In this document: piece by piece, positions 22,701-34,717 of the stretch | Layout of the letters: each line of letters starts with the position of its first letter | Position numbering within the stretch: position 1 is the stretch's first letter | Origin: Neonectria sp. B-13 | Taxonomy: Eukaryota > Ascomycota > Sordariomycetes > Hypocreales > Nectriaceae | Direction: 5' to 3' | Length of the DNA: 64,000 bases | NCBI GenBank assembly: GCA_002682825.1 | Contig: NOKP01000007.1 | Span: 558,001 to 622,000, forward strand | Notes under the pieces: generated by a model | The model's database searches: none | Told to the model about the DNA's origin: nothing | What the model saw: the letters and a program-made list of their open reading frames with translations, nothing else | Translations under genes and position numbers: made by a program

Positions 22701-25700
22701 TATGCACACTGCTGTCAGTGGCTTTCCAGCGATCAGACAGGACGATGCTGATTGGCTGTGTGGTTGTGTCGCGCCGCTGGGCAAACGGGCTCACTAACTT
22801 TTTTTCGACGACACATCAACCAAACAAGAACGAGTTGTCGATATGGGGACGTCATAGACCAGATTTCAAGCGACAGACTCCCTCCTTTCTGGCTTTCAAG
22901 TGTGGATCGCACTTTACTTCCGGTGTGCCCGTAACCATTGCACGTCGTCCACTAACTGCGACAGTGCAGTTTGACTCGGGCGACCACGGGCGCGTGGAGG
23001 CAACGAAAACCCGTCATTTCAGGCCTCCCAGAGGGCTGTGCTGGAAAAGGGTTGTGTACGCAGTACGCAGTACGTGGTGCGCCACCGGTGGCTTTCTTCC
23101 GCCAGGACGAACGAAACTGTTGAGGCTGTCTCTCAGTTCCTGACATTCTGGTCCAAGAGGCCTCATTGGCATAGAGATCTGCACTGAGCCAGGTGTCAGG
23201 CGTCGGTGAAGGGTGCGACCTCGGAGGAAAGCCTCGAGACTCGAGCAGTGGCAAAAGCGTCAACCAGGCCGCGAACCCCCTGCGGCATGCTGCTCTAGGA
23301 CGGTTAGTCGTTGACTGCGCCCCAGAGGAAGCCAACTTCGGTCAGAACTGTCACTCGGGACACGAGGTTGGTCCATCCGACGTCAGTGCCGCTCAACTCA
23401 AATCCATTCCTCGACGGCCATCTGTGGCCCAGACGGGCAGCTCGATGGAGCAAGGGGCGACTGAGATAAAGTGTGCATGGGGGGGACGGGATGATAGCGA
23501 CATGAGTGAAAAGCTTGGCTTTTGCAAAGTTGCGGTTCCCTCTTGGCCTAACCTTGTCATTGACCAGGGGGCGGGGGCCGCGCCTACACGTACGGGGACA
23601 GTAGCACAATACCTTAATGGATAGCGCTGTGGTTTGTGGAGCCTCCCCATTGTTGACTCCATGCAAGCTCGTACGGAAGAGATTCAACCCGTTTATTGCT
23701 GAAGCTCTTCCTTACTCCTGAACCGAAAGCGAGAGGGGCGAAACAGAGATCGCGCTTTATTAGTACCGAGGCATTGTTACCCGCGATGCGTGGTCGGCGG
23801 AGGAAACGGAAAGATAAAGTCCGCCCTACTTCGTACTCACAACCAAAGCTAGCCCCCTACGTATTCGTATGAAGTGTTCCTCCGAATACTCGTACTGCGG
23901 AACTGAGATGGCGATGTCCGATAATAAACAATCTATCGTAATGCCCTTAATGCCATGGGTTGACGACGACGTATGTACCCTCATTTCCGGCCCCAGAATG
24001 CACTAACAGCCAAGACAAATAAGCTCAGCCATGTGGCCAGGTCTTCAGCCAAGGGTGGGCCCAGTTTTGTATGGAAATTGCCACGGGAGGTTGTACGTAT
24101 TGGACCCGTAACAAGAAGCCAGCTCAATCCCCATCGGCCATCACCCTGGCACCCTCGGCGTGGAGATTGGGTCTCCGGGGAACAAATTCGTGCTTCTATC
24201 ATCAGGGGCCTTCCAGTGTAGGTGGACCTCAAGTCTCACAGCGCCTCGGGTTCTGCTGCAGCGGCCGTCGTCATGTCGACAGCGGCCAGACGAGCATGAT
24301 TCTCGAAGCCAGCAGCTGGAATGCCCTGGACCCGGGCCCCGCCATATGCGTCAGTGTGCTGACTGTTGGTTGCATATGATTTTATCATGTCAAACTCCGT
24401 CTAAGCCAGGGGAAACGACATCATTGCATGGTTCCTTGAGGCCTTCTAGAAAGGACGGGATACACGAAAGCGCTCCGCGCGGGACGCGTGGCACGTGTTC
24501 GAGGTACCTGTGCTTGGGTGTAAACTGGCCGGGGAAACCAGGTACCGCGTTTGGAAATGGTACCCTGGAACCGAGCTTTTGATTGCGTAGGCGCGACTCC
24601 ATCGGATACGACTCTTGCCACTCCTAACATGTAGGCCTGAGCCTGCACTGCGAGCGCATTGAGCAGCGAGGCAAATCCCCTCTGGCAATCGGGATTGCGG
24701 CCTTCCAAGCAAGAGTCCGAAGCACTAGGAATCGAGGGGAATCAGTTCCTGAATCGTGGGACAGCGGAGGACAATGCCCAGGTCATGCCACTGCGACGAC
24801 CGCCACGCCGCTAGGTGTTTAGAGCCTTGGCTTTGAGTCGCACCATCTACCAGATCCGCAGCCAGTCTCCGCCCGCACTGTGCGTTCCGTACCCTCGTCG
24901 AATGAGAGATCGCTGGGTTGTCGCTGGGGGTTCGTCACCAACGATACCATTGCGGCGCCTTGACTCGCCGGGCTTCACCGCAGCGTTCTTTCAACATCAA
25001 GTGACCAACTGCCGGGAAAGGCATGATATGCGTTTAAAGCCGTCATCGATTCGGTTTCGGAGCTTGCTCAACATCGCACTTATTCAGCTCGCATGGCAAA
25101 ATCTATCGACTCAGCCTCTCTGCTTGTGCGGCGACGGCGAGAGGCCGCCCGGAGTCGGTTGAGATCCGTAGACTTTGGCATGTGGAGAATTTCCAAACGG
25201 CTGGGAGGAACAGGGAACGAATCCTCTATACTACCTGTAATGAGCACTAGGAGAGAGGCATTGGAATTGTCATTACCGCGGATGACAAGACATGTTCGAA
25301 AACACAATGGCTGCTTAGAAGGGCAAGATATTCGCACTCGCAGAGACACCCTGACCAAATATGAGGAATTGCAGGGACCTGGGAAAACATAAGACAGTGC
25401 CATTTACGGCGGAATTGCACTGGTCGGCGGAACAGGAGAAGGGGAGCCGCGATGGGATGATCGCAGAGCAACCACGAAAGTCCCGTTCCGGTCACTTGCT
25501 TCCTAGATTACGTTCACCTCTACCCCTGTGGGACCTAGAAGGTAGTGAGGTACTGAAGACTCCTTGGGCAGACTTGATTTGTAGGCCGTTTAGCGCCTGG
25601 CTACTCAGGACCCACGTTAACTCCAGTGGAAGCTCCGATTCATGGCTCACTGTAGCTCCTGACCCAAAAGACGGGGGAAGGTACCTTCGGCAGGCATTTT

Positions 25701-26263
25701 AGGTACGGAGATACCCTTGATTAGGTACCTTGAATCCCTGGCTGGCCTGGTTGCCCTGGGCCTGCACCCACGGATGGGCTCCTCCTCTAGCAGGGTATAT
25801 GCGCGCTTGGCCACTTACCGAACCGGGTTGTGACCCACAACCAATCACTATTATTGCACAGCCTCATCGGCCGCTGGTCTTGGCAGGAAGCGGCAAAACG
25901 GACTCCTCTCCCAACTTCGAGTCCATCGTTCCTACACTCCTCACGTCACATTTGTGCCTCTTCATTCATGAGAACTACCGTTGCCAGGCTGGGCTTAACC
26001 AACTTTCCCACCCGATCCAGGGTCTCTCTCGTCCCAGTTTTTTTCCCTTCTTCATAACTAACCACTTCGCCCATGTTGGCCCTCTTGGCTCCACGCCGTC
26101 CCCATCTTCCTAACTCAGCTTCCTTTGTCTCGACCACGTCCGTCTCCATTGCCTAGCCATTTGGCCCTTTGCATAGCCTCGTTGCTTTGCCTCATCATCG
26201 TTGGCCACCTGCCAGACTTTTGGGCTGCATCCTCGCTACCCACCGTGGGCTGCGCTGCCTAAC
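19755..26263. other. 6.5-kb interval without a recognisable gene
   Basis: No ORF in either strand carries a recognisable motif, and those present overlap in several frames. I tried joining short ORFs through GT-AG introns and obtained nothing convincing. AGGTACCT-type motifs occur around 25660-25740, and a GTACGCAGTACGCAGTACG repeat lies near 23060. The last ~400 bp (25860-26263) is C/T-rich and is probably the promoter and leader of the calcium pump. Lineage-specific small genes, long noncoding RNA or a degraded element cannot be excluded. Confidence 0.5.
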
Positions 26264-29200
26264 ATGGCTGACCACGATGACCCGGCGCGAAATCCGCCTA
26301 TGAGGCGTCGAGCGTATGTCAATTCTGTTGGGCGGGAGGCATCCAGATGCATATATCTTTCAGCCCCGTGCTTTGCTGACCTGCTTTTCCTCTTTCTAGG
26401 CCGACTATCACCATTGACACTACGGATGTCAATCCGAGTACAACCGCTCCCGAAATGGCCTCCGACTCCCAACTACACCCGTCCAACCCCCCCGTCTCAC
26501 CTCAGGACGATGCCGTGAGCCCCACAACTACAGTCGATCCCTTATCCACGAGCTGGGTGTCCCAGCGCCAAGGCGGGAATCCTCGACCTGACCTGAACAC
26601 TGCCGTATCCTTCGAGAGCAGGGACAGCCGGCCAACAAGTCCTCACAATGTATCCAGCCCGGTGACCTCACGATCTGGCGAGCGCGGTGCCGCCTTCCTG
26701 GCCGTACCAGACACCCTTCGGTCGCGACAGAACTCGGTCGACTCTGGGGATGAGGACATGTCTCGCTCCTTTTCCTCCCACGGAGAGACCACTGTGGTGG
26801 GATCCAACTCAACCCAGGTGGACAAGTACAAGTCGTCAGACTTGACCAGTCACAAGATCATCAGCGATGAGAAGGCTCTGAAAGCCGACGTTGGCACAGA
26901 GGCTGACTTCGAGATCGAAAACAACCCGTTCGCATTCGCCCCTGGGCATATGAACAAGATGTTCAACCCCAAAAGTCTTGCCGCCTTTTACGCCCTTGGT
27001 GGCATGGCCGGCATTGAGAAGGGTCTGCGCTCTGATCGGAAAGCTGGATTGAGCCTTGAAGAGACAAATCTGAATGGTCACATCTCCTTCGAAGAAGCGA
27101 CTGCCAAAAACTACAAGCTGGAAACCGAAGGCGAATCTGCTACCGCACCCGCCCACTCAACCGGCCACGGTAGCGATGCCTTTGCGGACCGACTACGCGT
27201 GTTCAGGGACAACCGTCTGCCAAAGAAGAAGGGCAAAAGCTTGTGGCAGCTCATGTGGATCACCTACAACGACAAGGTGCTAATTCTACTATCCGTCGCT
27301 GCAGTTATCAGCTTGGCTGTCGGACTTTACCAAACCTTTGGTGGTGAGCACAAGAACGGAGAGCCCAAGGTGGAATGGATCGAAGGCGTGGCCATCATTG
27401 CCGCTATTGTCATTGTTGTTATTGTCGGATCCCTGAACGACTTCCAAAAGGAACGCCAGTTCGCCAAACTGAACAAGAAGAAGCAGGATCGCGACGTCAA
27501 TGTTGTACGCTCAGGCAAGATTATGGAATTGTCTGTTTTCGACATTTTAGTGGGCGACGTTCTTCAGCTCGAACCCGGAGACTTGGTTCCCGTCGACGGA
27601 GTTCTGATTGATGGCTTCAATGTCAAATGCGACGAATCGCAAACGACTGGCGAGTCTGATATTATTCGCAAACGACCCGCCGAAGAAGTTTATGCCGCCA
27701 TCGAAAATCACGAGGATCTCAAGAAGATGGATCCCTTCATTCAGTCTGGTTCCCGAATCATGGAGGGCGTTGGTACTTTTATGTGCACTTCCACTGGTAT
27801 CTACTCATCTTACGGAAAGACCCTCATGGCTTTGAACGACGACCCTGAAATGACGCCTCTTCAAATGAAGCTCAACGTCATTGCTACCTACATTGCCAAG
27901 CTTGGTGGTGCTGCCGGTCTGCTTCTGTTCATTGTTCTCTTCATCAAATTCCTCGTCCATTTGCCTAAGCAACCCGCCGATGTTACACCCGCCGAGAAGG
28001 GACAGATGTTCCTTAACATCTTCATCATGGTTGTGACCATCATTGTGGTTGCCGTACCCGAAGGTCTCCCTCTCGCCGTCACCTTGGCTTTGGCGTTTGC
28101 AACCACTCGTATGCTTCGCGACGCCAATTTGGTCCGGCATCTGAAGGCCTGTGAAGTCATGGGTAACGCGACGACGATTTGTTCGGACAAGACGGGTACC
28201 CTGACTCAGAACAAGATGCAAGTCGTCTCGGGAACCATTGGAACCACCCATAGATTCGGCGGTGCTCGTCCTGGAACCCATGGCAGCGATGGCGAATCCA
28301 CTCCCATTGACACCAGCGGCGACATCTCGGCATCCGAGTTTGCATCGATGCTCAGCGCCCCAGTCAAGGAACTCCTACTGAAGTCCATCTCTATCAACTC
28401 AACTGCCTTCGAAGGAGAAGTTGAGGGAGAGAAGACGTTCATTGGATCCAAGACCGAAACCGCCCTTCTTATCTTCGCTCGGACTCATCTGGGTATGGGA
28501 CCCGTGAGCGAAGAACGCGAAAACGCCAAGCCTCTCCAGCTCATTCCGTTTGACTCTGGTCGCAAGTGCATGGGTATTGTAGTCGGCCTCCCCAACGGCG
28601 GAGCCAGACTCTACATCAAGGGTGCTTCTGAGATCATTCTGAATCAGTGCAGCCAAGTCATCCGCGACCCTGCTACTGATAGCTCTGTCACTCCCATGTC
28701 GCAAGACAACTTTGACACTATCAACCAGCTCATCGAGAGCTACGCCAGGCGATCTCTGCGAACCATTGGTATCTGCTACAAGGACTTTGAGTGCTGGCCT
28801 CCGAAGGGCGTTTCATTTGTGGAAGGTGGCGTCAACGAGGTTGTGTTTGAAGATCTTTTCCACGATATGTCTTTCCTCAGCATGGTCGGAATCCAGGACC
28901 CTTTGCGAGACGGTGTTCCGGAAGCTGTCCGCCTCTGTCAGAAGGCAGGCGTCGTTGTTCGAATGGTTACTGGCGACAACAAAATCACTGCTGAGTCTAT
29001 TGCTAGAGAGTGTGGAATCCTTCAACCCAACAGTCTGGTCATGGAGGGACCCGAGTTCCGCAACCTGTCCAAGTTTGAGCAGGATGCAATCATCCCCCGA
29101 CTTCACGTTCTGGCCCGATCCAGCCCCGAGGACAAACGCATCCTGGTTAAGCGCCTAAAGGATAAGGGTGAGACAGTTGCTGTCACTGGTGATGGTACCA

Positions 29201-30537
29201 ACGACGCGCCTGCTCTCAAGATGGCCGACGTGGGCTTCTCCATGGGTATATCTGGTACCGAAGTGGCCAAGGAGGCGTCTGCTATCATTCTGATGGACGA
29301 TAACTTCGCCAGCATTGTCAAGGCCCTGAAGTGGGGCCGCGCTGTCAACGACGCCGTGAAGCGATTCCTCCAGTTCCAGCTCACGGTCAACGTCACTGCT
29401 GTTATGCTTACCTTTGTCACCGCTGTCTCCAGTGACGAGGAGACCGCTGTGCTGACAGCTGTCCAGCTGCTTTGGGTCAACCTTATCATGGACACCCTTG
29501 CTGCCCTCGCCCTAGCCACGGACCCCCCTCATGATAGTGTGTTGGACCGCAAGCCCGAGCCCAAGGGTTCTGCGATTATTTCTGCCACCATGTGGAAGAT
29601 GATCCTGGGACAGTCCATTTACCAACTTGCCATCACTTTCCTTTTGTACTACGGAACCCCTAAGGGTATCCTTCCTCTTGCCAACGGTCGCATCCCCGGC
29701 AAGGAAGAGACTGCTACCCTCGTCTTCAATACCTTTGTCTGGATGCAAATCTTCAACCAGTGGAAGTAAGTAGTCTCTGCTCTCTATCTTCATCTGGCGA
29801 GCCATACTAATAACTCTAATAGCAACCGTCGTCTGGACAACAAGTTCAACATCTTCGAAGGTTTGACGAAGAACTGGTTCTTTATCGGCATTAGTGCCCT
29901 TATGTGCGGCGGCCAGATTCTGATCATCTTTGTCGGTGGTGATGCTTTCGAGATCGCCGAGGACGGCCAGAGTGGTGTCATGTGGGCCATCGCTATTGTT
30001 CTTGGCTTCATCTCGATTCCAGTTGGTATCATCATCCGTCTCATTCCCGATAAGGTCGTAACTGCCTTGATTCCCCAGTTCCTCAAGAACCGGGCCAACA
30101 AGGTGCCCGGCCTGACGATCTCGGATGAGGAGATGGATATGTACCCCGAGCCACTGGCGGATGTGCGGGACGAACTCAACTTTCTCAGGCGGATGAAGGG
30201 AGGACGCCTGAACAACCTGAAGTTTGCGATCCAGCACCCCAAGGAGACGATCAATCGCCAGCGATCGAGAAGCCCTTCACACTCGCGGTCCAACTCGATC
30301 AACGCGCCACAGACACCGGTGCAAGAGGAAGTTGTTGGATCCCCAGTGGCAACTCCCGACTCACGAAGAAGACCTAGATCGAACCGATCTCGATCCAACT
30401 CGGCGTTGGGAGCACCTACAGTCATGGCGGGCATTGTCGCGGCTGGAGTCGCAGCAGGGTGGCAACCCATGACGCGGCCAGCAATGGAAGGAGAGACTCA
30501 GGGTAATGGGACACAGGATAGCGAGGCGCACAAATAA
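26264..30537 (+). CDS. P-type calcium-transporting ATPase (PMCA/Pmc1/NCA type)
   Basis: Pumps Ca2+ out of the cytosol, into the vacuole or across the plasma membrane, at the cost of ATP. Exons 26264-26313, 26400-29765 and 29823-30537 give 1376 residues, a normal length for fungal P2B pumps. Visible motifs are ion-site PEGLPLAVTLA, phosphorylation loop CSDKTGTLTQNKM (Asp near residue 613), nucleotide-binding KGASEI, and hinge TGDGTNDAPALKMADVGFSMG followed by VNLIMDTLAALALATDPP in the membrane. The P2B type is supported by PEG[LV]PLAV, the order of segments and about ten hydrophobic spans. The N-terminal ~200 residues are Ser/Pro-rich. The C-terminal tail after FLRRMKGGRLNNLKFAIQ is basic with RSRSPSHSRSNS, a place for regulation. 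The first exon (50 nt, MADHDDPARNPPMRRR) joins in frame through an 86-nt intron opening GTATGT; starting at 26455 would shorten the product. Confidence 0.93.
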
Positions 30538-32626
30538 GGAGTAATTCGGCTGTACCATATGGGAGGCTACTAGACCTGGACCGAGTATTGTTTATTATTT
30601 TTCCTTGCTCGTTGGGTTACAATTATGGATAGAAAAGAATCGTTCTAAGAACCAACGCAAACAACCAACATAATTACACTGTTCATTGGTTCTACATAAC
30701 TCGTTCACCTTGGTACTCTTTGTCGTGATTATGGCGGGAAGCGCAGCGAGGCATCAACAGGGCTTGTCATGGTTTGGTCACTTTCATAGGGGAAAGGGTT
30801 TCGCAAGAACCAGCACTGCCTCTGGGGTGCGCGACCGAGTTTAATGGGGTTGGCGAGCATCTGCACAATAACCCAGAGTCTTGCCTCAAGGGTTATCAAT
30901 GTCTCTTCTTGAGCCAGGATCTGAGTCTCCAGGACAAAGGTAGATAGTTATCTGGCGAGTGTGAAGGAGCGCGGAGGCCAGTCCAGATCTGCACCACGCC
31001 TGCAGGCTCTGTAGCGAGGGAGGGTGAGTTGTCAGGTTCCTGTTGGTTTTAGGCGAGTGACTTGGATGGGGGTTGTCATTTCTGATGACGATTTATCGGT
31101 GTGCTCATGCGCTCAATCAAGCTAGGCGAGGAGGAAATGCAAATCGCAGCGTGGTGAGGTTAGCTGGTGGCTGGCGACTATAGACGTAGTCAGACATATT
31201 CGGACACGTACGATAGGCGAGGAGAGGGGTGATCGGGCGTTGGATTGTGCGATGGAATGCCCGTGATAGGTACAGTTACTGCGAGTGGCTCCCTCGCTTG
31301 CTGGCGAAGTACGTAGTAAAGGTCGGAACGAGATCCGTGTACGTATACGTATTGGGCAGCATAGAGTTCCGGGGCTTGAGGGGGATGTTTTGTACTACGT
31401 CGTTTGTTCGGACGCTATGACCTGCGAAGCTTAAGATGCGAGCAGACGGCGAAGGTAGGGAAGACGAGGGTGAAGTTTGCGATGGGCACAGTGCATACAC
31501 GAATGATCCGGCTGTTAACTCGTTGAGTCGCGATGCTGCTGTGTAACCAAAGTTGCCCGGGGTACACGGGCCGGAGGGTTGAACTGGGAGGGGGGAAATC
31601 AATAGCGCCAGTTCTTTTGGCTGGGAGTCTGCGACACGGGGTTGGCCGCCAATCATCCAGGGTGTCTTAATCTACCTGGCGTGGTCGGGTTGTCGGGAGG
31701 ATACGGGAGATGAAAGGGGGGAGGGAAGAGTGGGAGTGGCAACTAATTGGAAGGGAAAGAAGGCAATGAAAGGAAAGAAAGGGAAGGAAAACGGGTTACG
31801 GGGGTTGTTTGAAAGAGATGTGTTTCTTCTTCGTGGTTGTCTACGTATATGAGGATCCCGTGAATTGGATTATCGAAATGAGATGATGGTGACGACGATG
31901 ATAATTGCCGAGCGCTGGTTAATAGCGGCGTGAGTGGGCGGATGTTTTTGCGTTTTTTTGCCTCGAGGTGGCGGAAAGGCTAAATGAATCTGGGCCTGGA
32001 TAGTAGCCCAGCCAATCAGCCAACCGGCTAGGGCCATGATCCCGTTCAGCTTGCAAAGAGGATGGATGCCGTCAAATTCGGGAGACAGAGACAAGGCTGA
32101 AATGAGAGGGCAGAAGTAAGTCGGTGCTGTATTCGTACGAATTAATGATGGCCGAACAAACAAGAGAGAACTCGGGGAAGGGAGAGTGAAGCAACGCGCT
32201 GGACGAGAGGAGAACGAGACAGCATAATAAGGCGATCGTATCATGCAACAACAACACACACCCACACTGACACAGATACACCACACCAAATGCCGTCCCG
32301 CTCTTTCTCCGCTTTTTGTATTCGACGACGACAAAAAGGAAAACGGGGAAAGGAAAAGAAAAGAAAGAAGGGAAGGAAGAAGAGAAACGGCGAAGGAATC
32401 GACGGGGAAGGTGACTGTTGGTGGATGGGAATAGTGACTTTCTTTCCCCTCCCTCCCTATCGTGATGAGTTACTTCTCTCTAATAAATGCAGATGGACCA
32501 GGGGGGCGATCTTAAAAGGAAACTCTGATGACGCTATCGGGCTATCGTGTGTAATAATTTGATGGGAACGGGGCGATGGAGGAGAAAAAAACAGCGAACC
32601 CTGGGCTTGGGTTGGCTGGCTGGGGG

Positions 32627-32645
32627 GCGGCGGCGGCGGCGGCGG
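32627..32645. repeat. GGC trinucleotide run
   Basis: Six to seven GGC units flanked by G-rich sequence, able to form G-rich structures. Confidence 0.85.
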
Positions 32646-32973
32646 AATGGGTTGGACTGGACTGGACTTAGTTGGCTTGACTGGACTAGGCGGCATGGAT
32701 TGATTGCCTGGATGGTTAGACACATATGGACACTTGACCATGGAGGGCTGAGGATGGATGGAGAAGGATAGAAACAGCAGATGAAGAGAGGTAAACATGG
32801 TATGAGGATCTACAACGAAGACAATACTCGTACAGTTTTAGAGGTATGCCGTGGTCGCGGCCGCTTTTAACGTGGTAGTATCCGAGTAGGAAGTAAGATG
32901 ATTCATGCCCCCCTCCCCCCTGGTTTTGCGACTCATCTGGTTTTACTTTGCCCGTATGTCACTTACTCCGGCG

Positions 32974-32994
32974 CTGTCTGTCTGTCTGTCTGTC
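32974..32994. repeat. CTGT tetranucleotide microsatellite
   Basis: Five CTGT units in tandem. Confidence 0.85.
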
Positions 32995-33095
32995 GTTTGT
33001 CTTGGCCATGTCCATGTCCATCCCATCACTCGCCGCTTTCTCTCGGCCGCTCACACTTTGCACGCCATTTCACCCATCCATCCGCCCTTTCAATC

Positions 33096-33121
33096 CCAGC
33101 CAGCCAGCCAGCCAGCCAGCC
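33096..33121. repeat. CCAG tetranucleotide microsatellite
   Basis: About six CCAG units in tandem. Confidence 0.85.
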
Positions 33122-33594
33122 CATCCATTCCAACCTCTTCTTGCCCAATCTCTTTCTTCTCTTTCCCTTCCCTGGAACTTGTATTCTTTCAAAAAGAAGA
33201 AGAAGAAGAAAAGAAAAAAACCCACGAAGCCAACCCAAACCCATTTTTAACGCGCTTCGCGCCCGCGTACGCATACACAACAGCGCACCTACCCGCGTGA
33301 CTTTGCTTGTCCATCGGGGAGTTTCGCCCAGGACTTGCCGTGACGCATACTACGTACACGCAGCCCAGAGGTTACAGGTTTACAACCGGGAGTCGAGCAA
33401 AACACACAGACGCCAGTGAACGAGTGAGTGGGTGACGGCCCGACACAACAGAACACACCTCGGATCACATCACTTTCACTTTCACGACACGACACGACAC
33501 GCAGTCTACTTAGTCCATCTCTGTCTACCTTACTTCTACCATTTACCCACGCAACTATCTCACTGCGAACTCTCGGCTTTGTCGGTTGTTTGAT

Positions 33595-33614
33595 TGACTG
33601 ACTGACTGACTGAC
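33595..33614. repeat. GACT tetranucleotide microsatellite
   Basis: Five GACT/TGAC units in tandem. Confidence 0.85.
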
Positions 33615-34141
33615 GGCGACCCGCACTTGACGGTGAGACCGAGACGATAAACTTGTTCCGTGTCTCCCGCCCGCCTTTCCCGCGTCTCGTCCGTCTCGTC
33701 TACATCTGCGTCCGGCTGCTTCTGCTTCTGCTTCTGCATCTGCTTCCGTTGACGCCTTGGTTTTAGGGCCACCTTCTCTCCATTTGCCTGCTACCTAGTA
33801 CCTACCTTACCTTACCTTACCCAAGGTACACACTTATTTCCCTGCCTGGATTAGGTAGTAGCTTGGCTTCTCTCAACTTGAATCCTTTATTATTATTACC
33901 TTTCCTTTTTACACAACACACATTCACGCACTCTCACACCTTTCCGCCCCATTCCCTTTTCTTCCTTCACCCAAACCTTTTTCTCTCTTCATCCCCCGAA
34001 GAATAAAACCCAACCAACAAACAAACCTTGGAGGAGACCAGTGTGCATACCTTACTTCGGGCCCTGTTTCCGAACAAGGACGCACACACAAGACAAGACA
34101 CGGTCACAGAAAGACACAAGAAGGGACAGACACACAATACG

Positions 34142-34158
34142 CACACACACACACACAC
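34142..34158. repeat. CA dinucleotide microsatellite
   Basis: Eight CA units in the upstream region of the Sir2-type gene. Confidence 0.8.
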
Positions 34159-34717
34159 CGCACGCACTTGTTGGCCCTTTCTCGATCGATTTAATTTTAG
34201 ATGCCGTCCTCGTGTCGCTGACCCGCTTCTTCTGCATCTTGCTCGCCCTCTATTGCTCTCTGTTTCTCTTCCCTTTCAACCCATTCTCATCCTCGTCTTC
34301 GATCCTCATCCTCGATCCTCTTCCTCTTGCTCTTACAAACCACGCTTCGACCCCCTTCCCTGTTTCCTCCCCCCCTCCCTCCCGCCTAAAAAGGCCAACT
34401 TGGTCCCTGTCGCCTATCGCTCTATCGCCCAAAAACCAAGACACGGAAATCTCCTGGACGCTTACCGGCTTTCTTACATACCTACTACCTACTAATTTAC
34501 TGCTGACTGCTGCGGGTAAATTCGCACCATCGCCACGCACCCCAAACAACAACCACGCCTCCGGTGCAACCAACTATTCTTTTTCTTCCCCTCTCATTCC
34601 GTTCCCCCGATTATCTGCTCCTCTTTAGGACTCCTTTGTTGCTGCCTTCAGTCTTCCCCGTCGTAGGCAACCAACCAACCCACGCTTTTGCTTTTTAAGC
34701 AAACTCGTCTGCCCCAG

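Larger units (their letters stand above)
30538..34717. other. 4.2-kb intergenic region with low-complexity, CT-rich leader
   Basis: No gene recognised. From about 32890 to 34700 the plus strand is strongly pyrimidine-rich and full of microsatellites, consistent with a long 5' regulatory region or untranslated leader of the Sir2-type gene. A direct run of ACCTT units lies at 33800-33828. ORFs here have compositions dominated by the repeats. Confidence 0.55.

Noticed and set aside
22470..23687. Cluster of ORFs of 90-160 codons on both strands in the gene-poor interval
   Set aside because: They overlap in several frames, lack motifs, and cannot be joined by convincing introns.
33026..34628. Several ORFs of 100-195 codons in the CT-rich leader upstream of the Sir2-type gene
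   Set aside because: Their composition (runs of S, P, L, T, H) merely translates the microsatellites and pyrimidine bias.
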